Below, in pieces: positions 36,401 to 44,744 of a stretch of DNA of 59,875 nucleotides; within the stretch, counting starts at the first letter, position 1, and every line of letters starts with the position of its first letter. The stretch covers positions 1 to 59,875 of the forward strand of contig JAKYXN010000034.1 of assembly GCA_022538095.1 (NCBI GenBank), read 5' to 3'. The position numbers were made by a program, and so were the translations under genes. Source of the stretch: Puniceicoccaceae bacterium K14. Its GTDB lineage: Bacteria; Verrucomicrobiota; Verrucomicrobiia; Opitutales; Opitutaceae. Below the pieces are notes generated by a model. The model made no database searches and was not told the DNA's origin. It saw only the letters and a list, made by a program, of their open reading frames with translations.

Positions 36401-36548
36401 GCTCGCTTTCGCAACCGCACTCACACTGTTACTTTGTCCCTCTCTTTTCTACCTCTTTTTTCGCCGGACCTACCCCGAGAAGGAAGAAAGCAAATCCATA
36501 GAAAATAAAAGTGAAACGCCAGCTGCCGAAGACGATTCGACTGAATGA
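33435..36548 (+). CDS. RND family efflux permease (AcrB/HAE1-like)
   Basis: This 1037-residue inner-membrane pump has twelve predicted membrane helices and two large periplasmic loops, as in AcrB. TM1 is followed by LEYPEFTIRNAQIMTSYPG. TM4 carries ALGLLVDNAVVVTEQ (one Asp and one Asn where AcrB has two Asp), and the second half has LGLIALLGIIVNNAILLIDE and RLRPIVLTTCTTIVGLL. It uses proton motive force to expel drugs or other amphiphiles. ATGA overlaps couple it to both the adaptor upstream and the ion channel downstream. Confidence 0.95.
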   Translation: MNPASIALKNNRTTLVIYVLLLLVGLSTYFSIGRLEYPEFTIRNAQIMTSYPGRSSVEVEQQVSDPLERAIRQMPEVKEITSTSKPGISILSVELEEDYFDLDPIWQDMRNKVSAVELPDGAKSPQINDEVGDVFPYVYALTSDGFTPKEMLDHAEDIRDRLLELDGVAKVEFHGDIEERVFLEFSSSEIAAYNVSPTQISQQLSAQNTVASSGTVLAGQERLDLITLGEFDSLQEIADYRLSTGGANTVRVSDVVDVKRSYIDPPSSISHYNGERALCIAISMVEGQDVTKVGAEIEARMEQLQATLPIGLDIETMFYQPIYVSKSIKDFIVNLGQAFAFVVIVMFLFAGLRIALIVGILVPSAILITFVFMPTFDVQLEMMSIAALIIALGLLVDNAVVVTEQILVRQSQGMDRLKAVTESVSNLLIPLLAASGTTIAAFSTIALSPGATSEFTYSLFAVITLTLLASWGLSVTVIPMLCYYFLKPLEKDTLVGRALNSLYKPYEILLRGIIKTRWLYPISILVLTVATGWTFKFVPNIFFPPNERGQFIVNYELPLGTDILETEKSVRNFEQWLIEENKDQVKSVSTWIGSSGPRWYLSLSTESSKPNYAFLSVLTHTEDPNDVAALIEKVRQYGDMQSVDARVTPSALETGPPVGDAIQIRLYGSDMDTLYRLRDEIATTLRSVEGCYDIRDDWGAWTKQVSIAPDPVRSARLGLSTQTITSAVGLQFSGQTATNYREDNSSIPVVLRSQEDFRESPDRLADLPIFDSSYGSIPLGQVADVAIEFQPGSILRENTERVMTIKAKVLGRYSSEALADIQPLIADLKASEKWSPGYRVEYGGEQAESGDAQKNLASAMPLSLSILALILIAQFNSLRRFAIICLTLPPMLIGVVPGLLLTGSSFGFMTLLGLIALLGIIVNNAILLIDEIDLQLKEIDSLKEAIITSCKSRLRPIVLTTCTTIVGLLTLAISGGGMWSSMAWAMIFGLAFATALTLLLCPSLFYLFFRRTYPEKEESKSIENKSETPAAEDDSTE

Positions 36549-37198
36549 GGTTATTTTCTAGATACAAGAGCCTTTTTCTTTTTCTAGCGATATTAGTCGT
36601 TTTGCTGACTTCTCCCCTAATAGATGGAGAAGTTAGCCGATTGCCCAACATTCTTTTAGGAATCTTTTGGGCGGCTAGCATCGGAATCGGCGGCTATGCT
36701 GTTTCAAGAAGCTTTCAGTGGATGCTCGTTTACGCGGTAATGATCGGAATGGTCTTCCTGAGCGTTGCACTCGAATTTTTTATAGGTAAACATGCCGGCA
36801 TCCAGACGCTTCAAAATTTTGGAGTGATTTGTATCCAGATTTGCGCTTTTTATGTCGTCCTCAAGTATTCGCTTTCCAGCAACGAAGAAGACGCTACCGA
36901 CAGAACTCTTTGCGGAATCTGCGGCTACTTTCTCCTCGGCTTAATCTGGTCTCGCTTCTTTATACTCTTCCAAATTTTCGACCCTGGGGCATTCAGCCAG
37001 ACAGGCTTGAAAGAAGGCGATTTAATTTACTTCAGTTTGGTCAACCTCACGACCCTCGGATATGGAGATATTACTCCAATAAATTCCTTTGTTCGAATCG
37101 TCGCCACACTTGAAAGCGCCTTCGGAACTCTCTACCTTGCTGTGATGGTCGCTACTCTCGTAAGCGAGCTCCGCTCCGAAAATTCGGCGAGGAGATAA
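36545..37198 (+). CDS. Potassium-channel-like membrane protein
   Basis: This 217-residue protein has about four N-terminal hydrophobic helices. They are followed by a classical two-helix pore module with the selectivity filter TTLGYGDITP (about 173-182) between IYFSLVNL and the inner helix IVATLESAFGTLYLAVMVATLVSEL. There is no RCK/TrkA-N regulatory domain. It overlaps the RND gene by ATGA and so is made with the pump. A K+ leak could balance charge or membrane potential during proton-driven efflux; this link is inference. Confidence 0.9.
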   Translation: MRLFSRYKSLFLFLAILVVLLTSPLIDGEVSRLPNILLGIFWAASIGIGGYAVSRSFQWMLVYAVMIGMVFLSVALEFFIGKHAGIQTLQNFGVICIQICAFYVVLKYSLSSNEEDATDRTLCGICGYFLLGLIWSRFFILFQIFDPGAFSQTGLKEGDLIYFSLVNLTTLGYGDITPINSFVRIVATLESAFGTLYLAVMVATLVSELRSENSARR

Positions 37199-37638
37199 GC
37201 CATTGTCGTAAACCAATAGGTTAAACACGTCATTCCCCTACTCCCAGCTAAACACCCATTACTGGCTAATGTTTCTATTTCTAGAAGTCAGTTTTGTCGG
37301 AAAGATGTTAAAACACTTAACCTGAAAGCCCTACATATCCATAAAACGGTTATGCATCTTTCATGAATTCGACCGTTATCATTTGATACGCTTTTAAAAT
37401 TCGCGCTGTGGCCCAATTCAACGCCTTGCTCAGCACATCGAGTAAGGCGTAGAAATGGTCGAAAGACTCAAGATTTAAGGGCTACACCGAGTGCAGCCCC
37501 AACCCTTGCAATGCGAGCCGGTCATTCTCATTTATAAAATGACTTCAGAGAGAGAACTGTCGCGTTAGCAGTAACCTTTGGCTGTATACCAAAAATAGAC
37601 AACAACGCGCTTCAAATCCTGACACGCTATTCAACGAA
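37199..37638. other. Intergenic gap holding a decayed DTW gene fragment
   Basis: This gap of 440 bases lies between the convergent channel and TonB receptor genes. Apart from the DTW fragment listed separately at 37289-37359, no open frame or strong terminator was found. A weak GTCATT/AATGAC stem lies near 37521-37543. Confidence 0.5.
37289..37359 (-). pseudogene. Fragment of a second DTW-domain gene
   Basis: Bases 37315-37359 match 39 of 45 bases of the intact DTW gene at 44876-44920. In the corresponding minus-strand frame it reads NRFMDM-stop-GFQVKC and ends FPTKL, against NHFMDMQAFQVKC and FPTKS in the intact protein. A CAG codon has become TAG and the region between is shortened. It is the last piece of a lost copy, 7.5 kb from the living gene and on the other side of the TonB-sulfatase module. 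Confidence 0.75.
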
Positions 37639-40600
37639 TCAAAAATGCATTTTCGCTCCGAACAGAATGCGACGCCCCGAATCAATATAGGAAGTAGGAA
37701 GACCCGTTAGGGTCCTCTCCACCACCGCTTCATCCAGAATATTGATCGCTTCAAGCACTAGAGATAGATTCTCATTAATATTGTAAGTGATATTGCCATC
37801 GAGAACTCCGAAAGAATCTCTCAAAGTACCATCGCCTGTCGCTGACCCCGGATTGGTTAGAAAACCATCTCGCCACGTATAGGAAAGCCTCACCCCAACG
37901 CGCTCAGTCTCGTAGTAACTGCTCAGGTTGAAGTTGTTTTCCGAAGCCGCAGTCAGTTGTTCAGGGTCCGAATTATTGATGTAAGTATAGTTTGCCAAAA
38001 ATCCAAATCCTTCAATCGGCAAGAAGTCCAGAGGCCGTTGATATGACACCTCAAAGCCCTTCACCGTGACTCCGTCTCCATTGACAGGTTCATTTATAGT
38101 GAATTCACGATCTTCGACGAAGGAAGTTCCATCGGATAGTAAAATTATTATTGGCAAATCAACTACAGATGTCTCGTTCCTTATGAGAGATATAACGTCC
38201 TTATAAAACAACGAGACCGTGAGCGCTCCATGATCGCCCATGTACCATTCTGTACTAATGTCGAAGTTGTTAGAGCGAAACGGGTCTAATAGAGGGTTCT
38301 GGCGGGTGATTGTGCTGTTATTTCCGTTTGCCGTCGCGATCGGCGATATTTGCGAGAGATTAGGGCGAGCCATTGTACGAGAGGCAGCGAACCTCATGAC
38401 AACTTCATCACTTACTTCCCATTTCAAATTCGCACTTGGCAAAACATCCGAATAGGACCTATCAACAACAACATCTTCTCCAGGTGGTATTGTAGTCACC
38501 GCTCCCGCTTCTGGCTCAAGAGTAATACGAGTTAAATCAGGCGCATTACCTCGACTTAGCTGATTCGTATTAACAAAGCGGATGCCGAAATTTCCTGAAA
38601 GCCTACCATCTTTGCTCCCAAACTCGACCATCCCATATCCTGCCGTGACCTCTTCTTCAACGTCGATGATACCCGTCACCGCGTTTGTGAAATTCCCAGC
38701 AGCGATCAATTCCTCATTCGAATACTGCTCCAAAAATCCTTTTGTATCAGAGCCCAACCACGTTTGAGGAAAATTGTCATGCCCACTAAATGAGTCCAAA
38801 AATGACCCGTTCCCAGGCTCTACCAGCTGCATAAACGAGGCAGCTGAAAATGTACCAGGACCTCCAGGGCCCTCAGCTAATCCACCAACGAGATCACTCA
38901 AAGCCGCTCCGCCGATAACGAGTCGACCATTCGAACTATTTTGTTCCCGCTCCGAATATCGTACGCCAAATTTAAGCTTTTTCAACGGCCCCCATTCAGC
39001 AATCCTCTCAAGATCGACACGCCCATCGGTCTGGTCATCGTTATTTCTTCTCTGAAAAGAACCATTCAAACTAGCCACCTGAAAATTATTTGGATTCAAT
39101 CGCCCTTCCTCAAAGCCGTCTTGGTATTCAATCTGTGGAGAATCTGTACCTGGCTCCGAAACGTAGAGGATGCTTCCTCGAGCAATATCGGCTATATTCA
39201 AATTGTTACTCAACTGAGTTGATTCAGAAACCGAAACCTCCCCAGAAAGAGTCCAGCTGTCGAATCTACGTTCTCCACCAAAGGTGATTGACAGAGCATC
39301 TCCATTACGGTCTTCAAAGCGACTGCCCCCTCTCAAGTCCACCCCTAAGCCATCGGTTTCTGCCAAATAATTTATACCGTCGATAGTTAGAACTTCGGTC
39401 GTACCCATTGGGTCAATACCTTGAGCATTCACAAATCTATGCAGGTTTTCAAATCGCTCGGACTCGATTTTCTGCTCTGTGTAAAAACTTTCCACAAACA
39501 GGTCTACATCGCGATTAGGCCTGAATTCCAATTTTGCGATCGCACTGTTGCGTTCCCGTTTTTCCTTGAAAATGTTTAGAAAGTGACCACCCGAGACGCG
39601 GACATTAAAATCGGGATCAATTACACCATTTCCATTAAAATCGACTGGACCCCCAGAGCTTTGTAGCCCTTGTGACTCCGTGCGGTTGGCATAGCCTCCA
39701 TTGCTCGTGTGAGTCTCAGGTTCCCTCTCAGAGCGGGCAAGGCCCAATGCAAAGCCTAGCTTGCCGTCCGCAAAGACATCGGAAAACAGAAACGACATGC
39801 GCGGAGAAAATTCCCCCGAGTTTGATTCCCATGCACCTTGAACCGACGCTGCAACGGATCTTTTGCCTAGGAAAAATGCACTCGCCGTTTCAACATCAAC
39901 CGTTCCAGACAGTCCGCCTTCTTCCATGTCCGCCGTCGAGGTCTTGTGAACTCTCAACGTGCTGATAAATTCCGAAGGCAGAGCACTGAAGTCGAAGCTA
40001 CGATTCACGCCACCGTTGGGATCTCCATTGAGGGCCGACGTCAAAGAGCGTCCGTTAAAAAGGACGTGAGTGAATACAGAAGGAAGCCCTCTGATATTTA
40101 CCGTGCTACCCTCGCCACGATTACGATTAATCTGAACTCCGGTGATACGTTGCAAGGACTCAGCAACGTTTTCGTCCGGGAACCGACCAAGCCCCTCGGC
40201 TGAGATCGCGTCGACTAAATTGGAGGAGATGCGTTTCAATTCTAATGAACGTTGTCGACTAGCCGCAATCCCCCCGTCCACGACAAATGCCTCCAATTCG
40301 AAAACATCATTACTTTCCTGAGCTGAAGCTCCCCCCATTCCGAAAGACAGTGCCACGGCTAGCGCGCCGTACCACTTTTTTTTCTTTTTGGCGTTTTCGC
40401 GATCACCATTCTGTCTTCCCGCAGAAATGCCATATTCATTTTCGTCCATATTATTTTTGGTTCGTTTGTTAGCTGTTACTGATTTGAGGTTTAGTTCGTT
40501 CTTACTCCCTGAACTTGTATCATCGCGGCGTTTGCTTTTTACGGCAAAAGCCACCAATTCCTCATCTTGAATCACTACCAATGGGGTATCTACCAAGAGC

Positions 40601-40878
40601 AAATCGAGCGCTTCGCATGGAGTGTACTCCCCATTCAACGACGGAGTTTTCACCCCTCGAACGACTCGCGGGTCGAAAATGATATCCACTCCAAACAGAC
40701 GAGCTACCTTCTTGAGACTGCTTACTGCACTGCCTTTTGACAAATTGACATAACGAGCGTCTTCGCCAGAATCGGCAAATACAGACAAGCACCAAAAGGT
40801 TCCTACTAAAGCGATCAACAGAAAGCGTAACCGACCTTTTCCACAGCAGAACACGTGGGACAATAAAAGGGATATCAT
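37639..40878 (-). CDS. TonB-dependent receptor with N-terminal STN signalling domain
   Basis: This 1079-residue outer-membrane transporter has a signal peptide (about 18-35). An STN domain follows (about 45-113, ARYVNLSKGSAVSSLKKVARL, TPCEALDLLLVDTPL), which talks to the FecR protein encoded next door. The plug (about 215-330) includes GRFPDENVAESLQRITGVQI and VNIRGLPSVFTHVLFNGRSL, of the TonB-Xanth-Caul type linked to glycan uptake. A long barrel ends in the Phe expected for Bam insertion (FGAKMHF). Odd feature: a second signal-peptide-like stretch at about 164-187 (KKKKKWYGALAVALSFGMGG, then ASAQ) follows an internal Met at 144, as if two genes had been joined. It belongs with the FecR, sigma and sulfatase genes upstream. 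Confidence 0.9.
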   Translation of the reverse strand: MISLLLSHVFCCGKGRLRFLLIALVGTFWCLSVFADSGEDARYVNLSKGSAVSSLKKVARLFGVDIIFDPRVVRGVKTPSLNGEYTPCEALDLLLVDTPLVVIQDEELVAFAVKSKRRDDTSSGSKNELNLKSVTANKRTKNNMDENEYGISAGRQNGDRENAKKKKKWYGALAVALSFGMGGASAQESNDVFELEAFVVDGGIAASRQRSLELKRISSNLVDAISAEGLGRFPDENVAESLQRITGVQINRNRGEGSTVNIRGLPSVFTHVLFNGRSLTSALNGDPNGGVNRSFDFSALPSEFISTLRVHKTSTADMEEGGLSGTVDVETASAFFLGKRSVAASVQGAWESNSGEFSPRMSFLFSDVFADGKLGFALGLARSEREPETHTSNGGYANRTESQGLQSSGGPVDFNGNGVIDPDFNVRVSGGHFLNIFKEKRERNSAIAKLEFRPNRDVDLFVESFYTEQKIESERFENLHRFVNAQGIDPMGTTEVLTIDGINYLAETDGLGVDLRGGSRFEDRNGDALSITFGGERRFDSWTLSGEVSVSESTQLSNNLNIADIARGSILYVSEPGTDSPQIEYQDGFEEGRLNPNNFQVASLNGSFQRRNNDDQTDGRVDLERIAEWGPLKKLKFGVRYSEREQNSSNGRLVIGGAALSDLVGGLAEGPGGPGTFSAASFMQLVEPGNGSFLDSFSGHDNFPQTWLGSDTKGFLEQYSNEELIAAGNFTNAVTGIIDVEEEVTAGYGMVEFGSKDGRLSGNFGIRFVNTNQLSRGNAPDLTRITLEPEAGAVTTIPPGEDVVVDRSYSDVLPSANLKWEVSDEVVMRFAASRTMARPNLSQISPIATANGNNSTITRQNPLLDPFRSNNFDISTEWYMGDHGALTVSLFYKDVISLIRNETSVVDLPIIILLSDGTSFVEDREFTINEPVNGDGVTVKGFEVSYQRPLDFLPIEGFGFLANYTYINNSDPEQLTAASENNFNLSSYYETERVGVRLSYTWRDGFLTNPGSATGDGTLRDSFGVLDGNITYNINENLSLVLEAINILDEAVVERTLTGLPTSYIDSGRRILFGAKMHF

Positions 40879-40995
40879 TTACAAGCATAAGGAGTAAGTT
40901 GATACTTACTCTTTTTTAAACGTTTGATCGCGGGGGGTTCGCTAAAGACTAATTAAAAATTATCATAATACAAATAAGAAGACCTTTAGAGTAAG

Positions 40996-42042
40996 CTATT
41001 TGGAGCGACTTATAATAATCTTATCATCCCCACTATATTCGACTCGAAAATCAAATGTCAGCTCCAGCAGTCTCACAAATGCCATGACGTTGTCCGATCG
41101 AAACGTCGCTTCGATCAGCATATCCTCAATCTTCTCGTCGTTAATAATAATTTGAACCCGGTTCCGCTTGTTAAAAGCCATAACGACATCCCTCAGAGGA
41201 GCAGATGCAAACTCTAGCGTAGCCGGCTTCCAAACAAGCAAGCCCGACAGTTCCTCTTCGGTAAATGCCTTAACCACAGGCTGGTCCGCTTCCTCGGAAA
41301 GAGACATGCTTGTAAATTCCCCGGCGTCTAACTGCTGCAAATGAGAAATGCTGTCTGATTGCTTATCTAAACCTTCCTCTCGCTTTTGGAAAAGAACACG
41401 ACCTTCAGTCACAATCACCTGCACAAAATCCGTTTCCCGCTTTACATTGAACGCCGTACCGATCGCTTTGACCTCCGTTTCGCCCGCGTATACGAGAAAG
41501 GGTCTTTGAGCATCCTTGGCTACATGAAAATGAGCCTCTCCAGCCTGAAGCCACACCCTGCGCTGTGAGTCCGTATAACTTATCTTCAAACGCGCCCCTG
41601 TATTTAGCTCAATTATTGTTCCGTCGGCAAGAATCCGATTTTCGTAGGCACCCTCCGCATAAAGACTCTGAGACTCAGATGAATCCCCATCCTCAAACAA
41701 AAGCGAAGCACTCCACAGAAAAAGTCCCAAGAAAAAAACTGCCGCCAATGCGACCAGTGACCGGACGGGCGTCCACCGCGAAATTTTCCGACTTTCAGGA
41801 ACACCTAACACTACCTGCGCATCAGGTTTACTCGACCCATCAAAATCTTCAATCAAAGAGAATCGGTCCCATGTCTTCGCGTACTTTCGGTAAGCTTCAG
41901 CATGTTCAGAACTTTGCTCCAACCACAAATGATACGCTTTGGACTCCTCTGCCGTCAAAGGACCGTCGAGTTTGATAAACCACTCGGCAGCTTCCTGATC
42001 AATACGGCTCCTATCGCCATCGTTTCCGCTATTGGCGTCCAT
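40996..42042 (-). CDS. FecR-family anti-sigma/transmembrane sensor
   Basis: This protein of about 348 residues spans the inner membrane once (VRSLVALAAVFFLGLFLW). The cytoplasmic N-terminal part (AAEWFIKLDGPLTAEESKAYHLWLEQ) binds the ECF sigma. The periplasmic FecR domain (YAEGAYENRILADGTIIELN, GEAHFHVAKDAQRPFLV, GTAFNVKRE) follows, and a C-terminal STN-like/DUF4974 domain (LEFASAPLRDVVMAFNKRN) ends it. The longest frame begins within the sigma gene; the ATG at 42042 fits the domain better and overlaps the sigma gene by 14 nt. It relays the signal from the TonB receptor encoded downstream. Confidence 0.92.
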   Translation of the reverse strand: MDANSGNDGDRSRIDQEAAEWFIKLDGPLTAEESKAYHLWLEQSSEHAEAYRKYAKTWDRFSLIEDFDGSSKPDAQVVLGVPESRKISRWTPVRSLVALAAVFFLGLFLWSASLLFEDGDSSESQSLYAEGAYENRILADGTIIELNTGARLKISYTDSQRRVWLQAGEAHFHVAKDAQRPFLVYAGETEVKAIGTAFNVKRETDFVQVIVTEGRVLFQKREEGLDKQSDSISHLQQLDAGEFTSMSLSEEADQPVVKAFTEEELSGLLVWKPATLEFASAPLRDVVMAFNKRNRVQIIINDEKIEDMLIEATFRSDNVMAFVRLLELTFDFRVEYSGDDKIIISRSK

Positions 42043-42571
42043 CAGCTTTAGGGTCTTGTTGCGGGTAGAGCGCAAAGTACTCTTCACATTTCCGCAACCC
42101 AATTGTGAGTTGGGCCGACACTGTGTTTCGCGAAATTCCCAATGCTTCCGCTATCTCGATTTGAGATAATCCGTAAATTCGTCTCATCGTAAAAATCTCT
42201 CGGCATTTAAGAGGCAGTGACGCGATTGCGTCATTCAAAATAGCATACTCCTGCTTACGAGAAGCCACCTCTGGAATGGGCTTCTCAAAAGATACGACGT
42301 TTGAAACCTCCTCACTCGCTAAAGATTCAGTTTTGCGATGCGATTTTTTTCGTAAATGATCCAAAGCGACATTTCTCGCCACCTTGAATAAAAAAGCCTT
42401 CGGCATGCGTAGGCCTCGCTCGTTGGCCTTTATCGTCCTCAAAAGGGATTCTTGGACAATATCATCTAGTTCGTACCCAAGTCCAAAGCGAGTTTGCAGC
42501 CATGACCTCAATATCGGTTCGTGGGGCTCAATCTCATCAACATACCAATTTTCAACTTCGTTCTTTAGCAT
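42029..42571 (-). CDS. ECF RNA polymerase sigma factor (FecI-like)
   Basis: This 180-residue sigma factor has region 2 at about 20-85 (LGYELDDIVQESLLRTIKAN, AFLFKVARNVALDHLRKK) and region 4 at about 110-165 (LPLKCREIFTMRRIYGLSQI, EIAEALGISRNTVSAQL). It is encoded directly before FecR and the STN-TonB receptor, so it probably drives the module when the receptor binds its glycan ligand. A decayed copy of its linker region survives beyond the sulfatase gene. Confidence 0.93.
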   Translation of the reverse strand: MLKNEVENWYVDEIEPHEPILRSWLQTRFGLGYELDDIVQESLLRTIKANERGLRMPKAFLFKVARNVALDHLRKKSHRKTESLASEEVSNVVSFEKPIPEVASRKQEYAILNDAIASLPLKCREIFTMRRIYGLSQIEIAEALGISRNTVSAQLTIGLRKCEEYFALYPQQDPKADGRQ

Positions 42572-42796
42572 CTCTCTCGGAACCAGAAGGAATTAATACC
42601 TTACTGCATAAGCACTTCTAAACAAGGCTTTTTATCAAAAACGAGCTCATCAGCTATCTTGCCCAAACAAACTAAAAATATTAGCACTATCATACCCAAC
42701 AAAATGATACATTTCCGATAGTCGGGACACGACACAAGCGAGAGACTCTAAGCCAGAGTAACCGCCTCCGCCGCCCAAAAAACAAACCAGTGGCCA

Positions 42797-44365
42797 TTAC
42801 CTCGCCACTGCTTTATCATACTCCACTTCGGTCATCCATGTAAGGTCTGGCCAATAATCTGTATCATTTTCCTGAGGCTCTCCCGGAGTCGTGCGGCCTC
42901 GAACTACGATTTGGGTCATTTTCTCCTCAAGTTCCTTGCGCATTTCGGGATGCTTTTCAGCGAGATCATTGGCTTCCAATCGATCTTCTGCCACATTGTA
43001 GAGCTCACCCACACCGCTCTCTTCCATCGGGGAAATCCACTTCCAGTCTCCATCAGTTATGGAATAGCGCCCGTAAAAATCATGATTAATCAGTGGCAAG
43101 CGCTCAAAGCTTGACGATGCATTCGACAAGACGGATGCAAAACTCTGGCTATCCTCTCCAGCATTATCCGGGATCTCCGCATCAATAATTTCAGCAAAAG
43201 TCGCCATCAAATCTACCTGCCCCACCATTTGGTTCCAAGTTCTCCCAGGCTCCGCAATTCCCGCTGGCCAACGAACGAGAAACGGTACGCGGTGCCCACC
43301 CTCGTAAATCGACCGCTTGCCTTCACGCAACCCACCACGACTATCATGTCCAAAATCCTGGATCCGCTGTTCCCAGGAATTCTCAGGACCATTATCACTC
43401 GTGAATACAACCAGTGTATTCTCATCTAAACCTGACGCCTCTAAAAAATCGAGAATGCGACCAAGATGGTAATCGGTCTCGATCACGAATTCACCGTAGG
43501 CGCCCGCCTCCCCTTTGCCATGGAATTCAGGCAAAGGACAAACTGGGTAGTGCGGCGAAGTATAAGGGAGATAGAGGAAAAATGGCTTACCTTCTTTCGA
43601 GTCAGACGCTTTCCCACTCATCCACTCAATCGCCTTGTCGGTGAAGCGAGTCAGGCACTGGTTATCGATAAAATCCTCCGCGATCTCAAAATTCTCTTTA
43701 ATAGTTCGCGTTGGATCCGTCGAAATACCTGGGGCTGTTTCATAAGGCGGCATTATACGGTAGTCCACATACCGGGGATTCTCCTTTTTATTTGAATACA
43801 TCGTCGGTGGGACAGCCGCATAACGGCCCTCAAACCAAGCAAGGATACCGTAGTTCAACGAAGCAGGTATTCCATAGAAATACTCGAACCCCTTATCAAG
43901 AGGCATATCCTTAACCGGCTTCGACCAATCGCGATCTTCCGGCGTACCAGGAAAATCCATACCCAAATGCCATTTGCCTACCATGGCCGTATTATAGCCA
44001 TTGTCTCGGAACAAACTGGCCAGAGTCGCTCGCCCATCAGCAATCAAACATTCTTTTTCCGCGAGCATCACTCCTTGTTTCAGATTCGTACGCCACGCGT
44101 AGCGCCCAGTCAGCAGGGCGTAACGCGAGGGAGTGCAAACCGAATCCGGACTATGGCCACGCGTAAATGCGATTCCTTCGTTCACCAGTCGATCCATATT
44201 CGGCGTCTCAAACTTCGCCTCAGGGTTTAACGCAGCGACATCACCGTACCCCTGATCATCTGTGTAGACGACGATCACATTCGGTTTCCGTGCCTCGGAA
44301 AAACACATTACAGAGACCAGACACGATAGCACGTAGGCGATCGAAAGATGTTTTAATATATTCAT
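42797..44365 (-). CDS. Secreted sulfatase, formylglycine type (module with TonB receptor)
   Basis: This 522-residue protein has a signal peptide (about 5-25) and the alkaline-phosphatase-superfamily sulfatase fold. Metal-binding Asp36 and Asp37 are in VVYTDDQGYGD. The formylglycine site is Cys77 in CTPSRYALLTGRYAWR, and MVGKWHLGM, YTSPHYPV and VFTSDNGPE are further active-site segments. It needs a formylglycine-generating enzyme, not seen in the window. Its place beside the FecI/FecR/TonB genes suggests desulfation of the sulfated glycan that the receptor imports. It shares family and layout with the second sulfatase at 58267-59802. Confidence 0.93.
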   Translation of the reverse strand: MNILKHLSIAYVLSCLVSVMCFSEARKPNVIVVYTDDQGYGDVAALNPEAKFETPNMDRLVNEGIAFTRGHSPDSVCTPSRYALLTGRYAWRTNLKQGVMLAEKECLIADGRATLASLFRDNGYNTAMVGKWHLGMDFPGTPEDRDWSKPVKDMPLDKGFEYFYGIPASLNYGILAWFEGRYAAVPPTMYSNKKENPRYVDYRIMPPYETAPGISTDPTRTIKENFEIAEDFIDNQCLTRFTDKAIEWMSGKASDSKEGKPFFLYLPYTSPHYPVCPLPEFHGKGEAGAYGEFVIETDYHLGRILDFLEASGLDENTLVVFTSDNGPENSWEQRIQDFGHDSRGGLREGKRSIYEGGHRVPFLVRWPAGIAEPGRTWNQMVGQVDLMATFAEIIDAEIPDNAGEDSQSFASVLSNASSSFERLPLINHDFYGRYSITDGDWKWISPMEESGVGELYNVAEDRLEANDLAEKHPEMRKELEEKMTQIVVRGRTTPGEPQENDTDYWPDLTWMTEVEYDKAVAR

Positions 44366-44744
44366 ATCTATATTTTAAAGGGGTTATTTTTCTACAAAGC
44401 TTATTGCAGTGCGATCATCCGTTCCGCTTGCCGTCTCAATATATTGCGACGCCACCTCTGGAAAGGACTTCTCAAAACATACAACGTTTGAAGCCTCCTA
44501 CATCGCTAAAAATTCAATTTTGCGGAGCCATTTTTCGTCAATAATCCAAAATTACATCTCTTACCCCCTAGAGTTTAAAGCGTAGGAATAGATCATTCCC
44601 CCCAATCACCTCCAAAAGATTTTTTGAAAATACCGTCCGATCTCACTAAAAATCAGCGACAATGACGCCAAAGGGATACAATAAATCAAAATTAATTCAC
44701 ACCAGTAGTTAAGGTCCTTAAACCTCCCTACCTGGGTGATATAT
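44366..44744. other. Gap upstream of the sulfatase with sigma-gene debris
   Basis: These 379 bases include the decayed sigma fragment listed separately. The rest (44561-44744) shows no open frame of note and is AT-rich. The sulfatase promoter should lie at the low end of the gap, but no convincing -35/-10 pair was found. Confidence 0.5.
44451..44560 (-). pseudogene. Fragment of a second ECF sigma factor gene
   Basis: Bases 44451-44524 match 64 of 74 bases of the intact sigma gene at 42264-42337, without gaps, and weaker similarity runs on to about 44560. In the same frame the fragment reads KIEFLAM-stop-EASNVVCFEKSFPEVAS against KTESLASEEVSNVVSFEKPI then PEVAS. A GAG codon has become TAG. 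It is the region 2/region 4 linker of a lost copy lying 2 kb upstream of the living gene, with the sulfatase between. Confidence 0.85.

Noticed and set aside
39635-39660. EF-hand-like DFNGNGVIDPDF segment in the TonB receptor
   Set aside because: A single calcium-loop-like stretch in an extracellular loop is common in these receptors and is not evidence of a separate domain.
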